Below are positions 31,246 through 32,875 of a stretch of DNA of 32,875 bases, one piece after another. The notes beneath the pieces are model-generated. The model ran no database searches and was not told the origin of the DNA. It saw nothing but the letters and a program-made list of their open reading frames with translations. The translations under genes and the position numbers were made by a program. Origin of the DNA: Oscillospiraceae bacterium (lineage in GTDB: Bacteria > Bacillota > Clostridia > Oscillospirales > Oscillospiraceae); the NCBI GenBank assembly GCA_910575265.1, contig CAJTEA010000026.1, forward strand, positions 1 to 32,875, read 5' to 3'. Every line of letters starts with the position of its first letter. The first letter of the stretch is position 1.

Positions 31246-31646
31246 GATCCACCGTCCCCGGCGTAGCGTTCCTGGTAGTCCTGGATGTACTCGTCCAGGT
31301 ATTCCAGGTACTCGGCCCCGCCGCCCTCAATCGTTTCCAGAATGGCGGTGATCCTGCGACGGCACTCCGCTTCCTCACTTTCCGTCATGGTGCGCATTTC
31401 ATTGAGATGGGTGGTTGAACGAGGGGCAACAACATCGTTGATAATGTCATTAAACAGGTTGTCCAGCATGGCCTCCGGTGTGTCAAGCTGCTCCGCGCCT
31501 GCCGCTCCGGGTTCATCAGCCACGATCCAGACATAACCGATTTTCTTGGAGTAAACTATATCAAAATAGTTCTGCCCATCAATGTAATTCTCAAAGGCTT
31601 TGAGAATGGCGTCCAATTCTTTCTTCACATCGTCTGTATAAATCAT
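31239..31646 (-). CDS. acidic hypothetical protein coupled to SLOG
   Basis: The 135-residue protein starts MIYTDDVKKELDAIL after GGAAGG; longer starts are unlikely. It is acidic, with a predicted alpha/beta N-terminal part (YFDIVYSKKIGYVWIVAD) and a helical C-terminal half (HLNEMRTMTESEEAECRRRI). No catalytic motif or membrane segment is visible. The stop overlaps the SLOG start, so the two are made together and may act together. The family is not recognised by name. Confidence 0.6.
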   Translation of the reverse strand: MIYTDDVKKELDAILKAFENYIDGQNYFDIVYSKKIGYVWIVADEPGAAGAEQLDTPEAMLDNLFNDIINDVVAPRSTTHLNEMRTMTESEEAECRRRITAILETIEGGGAEYLEYLDEYIQDYQERYAGDGGSC

Positions 31647-31810
31647 AATTGCTTGACCTTCCTTTTCTGATTCTGAGTGTATTGTGTCAGGTTTCATACC
31701 CTGTTCTGCCCGCAAGATCAAATTATGCTACTGCTTACAGCTATAAGCAAGCAATTAAGGGAATATTGGTAAAATGACAGTGAGATTTTATGATATTCTT
31801 GGAGATTGCT

Positions 31811-32080
31811 ATGTCAAAGCTATTGGGCAATGAAATATTAGGGGAGAACATAAAGCGGATACGGTTGGCCCGTGGACTGACGCAGGAACAAACTATAGCC
31901 AGATTGCAGGTGTTGGGTTCCCCTTTGAGCCGCAGTACCTATTCGCTTATTGAGATGGGACGAGGGAATATTTTTGTAAATGATCTGGTTGGGCTGCAAC
32001 AGGTATTCAATGTCAGCTATGAAGAATTTTTCAAAGATATACCGCCCTCTCGTAGTTTCAAGCAAACGCCAGACAAATAA
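31811..32080 (+). CDS. XRE-family regulator
   Basis: The 89-residue protein consists essentially of one Cro/CI helix-turn-helix: NIKRIRLARGLTQEQTIARL, SRSTYSLIEMGRGNIFVNDL, LQQVFNVSYEEFF. The ATG at 31811 follows GGAG at seven bases; the ATG at 31790 has no site. It is divergent from the hypothetical-SLOG operon and may regulate it. A strong bidirectional terminator follows. Confidence 0.8.
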   Translation: MSKLLGNEILGENIKRIRLARGLTQEQTIARLQVLGSPLSRSTYSLIEMGRGNIFVNDLVGLQQVFNVSYEEFFKDIPPSRSFKQTPDK

Positions 32081-32081
32081 A

Positions 32082-32115
32082 AAACAGCACCCTGCCGGTT
32101 GGCAAGGTGCTGTTT
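32082..32115. terminator. bidirectional terminator
   Basis: AAACAGCACCCTGCC and GGCAAGGTGCTGTTT arms (14 of 15 pair) with flanking A- and T-runs separate the XRE gene from the relaxase remnant on the other strand. Confidence 0.88.
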
Positions 32116-32122
32116 TGCTTCG

Positions 32123-32323
32123 TCACCGCTCCGGCTTCTGATCTCTATTCTGCTCCTGTTCCTCTGGCACTAAACCGAGGATTTTGTCTACATTCTGCTT
32201 CATGGTTCGGTAGTCGATCATATCTTGCCGCAGGGCCTTGTACTCCGCATACCGCTCCTGCTTCTCTGCCAGCAGAGCGGCGTACTCCTGGGAAAGCTGG
32301 GCAACCTTCGGAATGGGCTTGCC
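32123..32323 (-). pseudogene. relaxase C-terminal fragment (ICE type)
   Basis: About 66 codons survive: a coiled coil with LSQEYAALLAEKQERYAEYK, then a TMKQNVDKILGL block and a charged tail. This is the usual C-terminus of relaxases in Tn1549-like clostridial ICEs. Upstream the frame runs into the complement of an IS21 transposase gene, so the catalytic domain is gone. Its terminator is intact. Confidence 0.6.
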
Positions 32324-32324
32324 T

Positions 32325-32875
32325 GTCAACGCCAAGGTGCATGGGACCACCAAGCTGGTTCCGGCGGAGATGTTCCAGGAGGAGCGCGGGTACCTGCGGC
32401 CCCTGCCGGTCTGTGACCAGTTGAAGCGCCCGGTGATCTGCCGGACGGTGCGCAAGGACAACACCATCATCTACGACAGCAACCGCTACTCCGTCCCTCT
32501 GGGTACCTACACCACCCAGCCGGAGGTACGCATTGAGACACTGGACGGGGTACTGTATATCCAAACGCTGTTTGGCGAACCGATCTGTGAGCACCGAATT
32601 TCTTCCGGCCGGGGGCTGTTGATCCAGAGCCAGTCCCACCGGCGGGACCGCACCTCAAAGCTGGACAAACTGCTGGAGGAACTGGACACCGAGCTGGACG
32701 GCAGGGCCACAGAGTTTTTGACAGCAATCCGCGTAGACAAATCCCGCTATGCCAGGGACCAGTTCCGACTCATTCATTCCCTGCTGGACCAGTACGGCAA
32801 AGAGGCGGCGCTCCAGGCCATTGGCTTCTGCCAGCGCAGCAGACTCTACGGGACTACCTGGAGCACCAGGCCGCC
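32325..32875 (+). pseudogene. istA: IS21-family transposase IstA, C-terminal part, runs off the window
   Basis: The plus-strand frame reads VHGTTKLVPAEMFQEERG, RTVRKDNTIIYDSNRYSVP, then a GRGLLIQSQSHRRDR motif and a helical tail (FLTAIRVDKSRYARDQFRLI), the post-catalytic half of IstA. The integrase core (DDE) is missing on the left, where the relaxase fragment begins at about 32320. Near the end (about 32850) the frame loses the expected short segment after SRLY, and DYLEHQAA appears in the next frame, indicating a small deletion with frameshift. IstB may lie beyond the window. Confidence 0.75.

Noticed and set aside
31766-31794. TTGGTA-17-TATGAT promoter for the XRE gene
   Set aside because: The predicted start would fall on the ribosome binding site, leaving almost no leader.

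Overview
The window looks like a heavily invaded accessory region of a gut Firmicute chromosome, most likely an Oscillospiraceae-type Clostridia (inference). The signs are Tn4451-type transposon genes (tnpV, tnpW, large serine recombinases), conjugative-element genes (DUF6017, DUF5348, SLOG, MobA/MobL), S-layer-homology anchored surface protein, mixed GC content and strong GGAGG ribosome binding sites. I saw no rRNA, tRNA or CRISPR array. Serine recombinase sequence occurs at six loci, and several genes are cut by neighbouring elements, so the window reads as nested and decayed mobile elements.

Layout: 1-1582 holds a 5'-damaged SLOG gene and an exonuclease III with an unusual C-terminal domain resembling the N-terminal domain of group II intron reverse transcriptases. 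1774-2100 is the 3' end of a tyrosine integrase, cut by a unit carrying two overlapping large serine recombinase genes (2114-5226, minus strand), of which the second has lost its catalytic N-terminus. 5165-9232 is a mosaic remnant bounded by 71-bp inverted ends. It contains two DUF6017 replication-type genes (one decayed), DUF5348, an HUH Rep, tnpW, a recombinase N-terminal stub and a structured non-coding stretch.

9470-23109 is the best-defined unit: a complete 13.6-kb Tn4451-like integrative mobilizable element. It is inserted at a GA dinucleotide inside another serine recombinase gene, and joining the flanks restores that frame exactly. Its genes are tnpV, an XRE regulator, a small HTH protein, a resolvase, cargo, a DUF3847-like protein, a MobA/MobL relaxase, a tnpW-like gene and its own large serine recombinase at the right end. 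The cargo is an AT-rich, roughly 1,620-residue secreted leucine-rich-repeat protein with a GC-rich SLH anchor, convergent with an AT-rich caspase-family protease. A MOBQ-type oriT (inverted repeat followed by AGAAGTGCGCCCT) lies between the two cargo genes.

24334-26993 is a minus-strand cluster resembling toxin-immunity genes (lipoprotein, SUKH, DUF4303, helical repeat protein). It abuts a truncated, frameshifted ABC ATPase gene. 27461-29956 is a GntR/ABC transporter locus with a readable promoter and operator. 30085-32875 carries a histidine kinase scrap, a second SLOG gene with a coupled partner, an XRE regulator, a relaxase 3' scrap and part of an IS21-type IstA gene running off the end.
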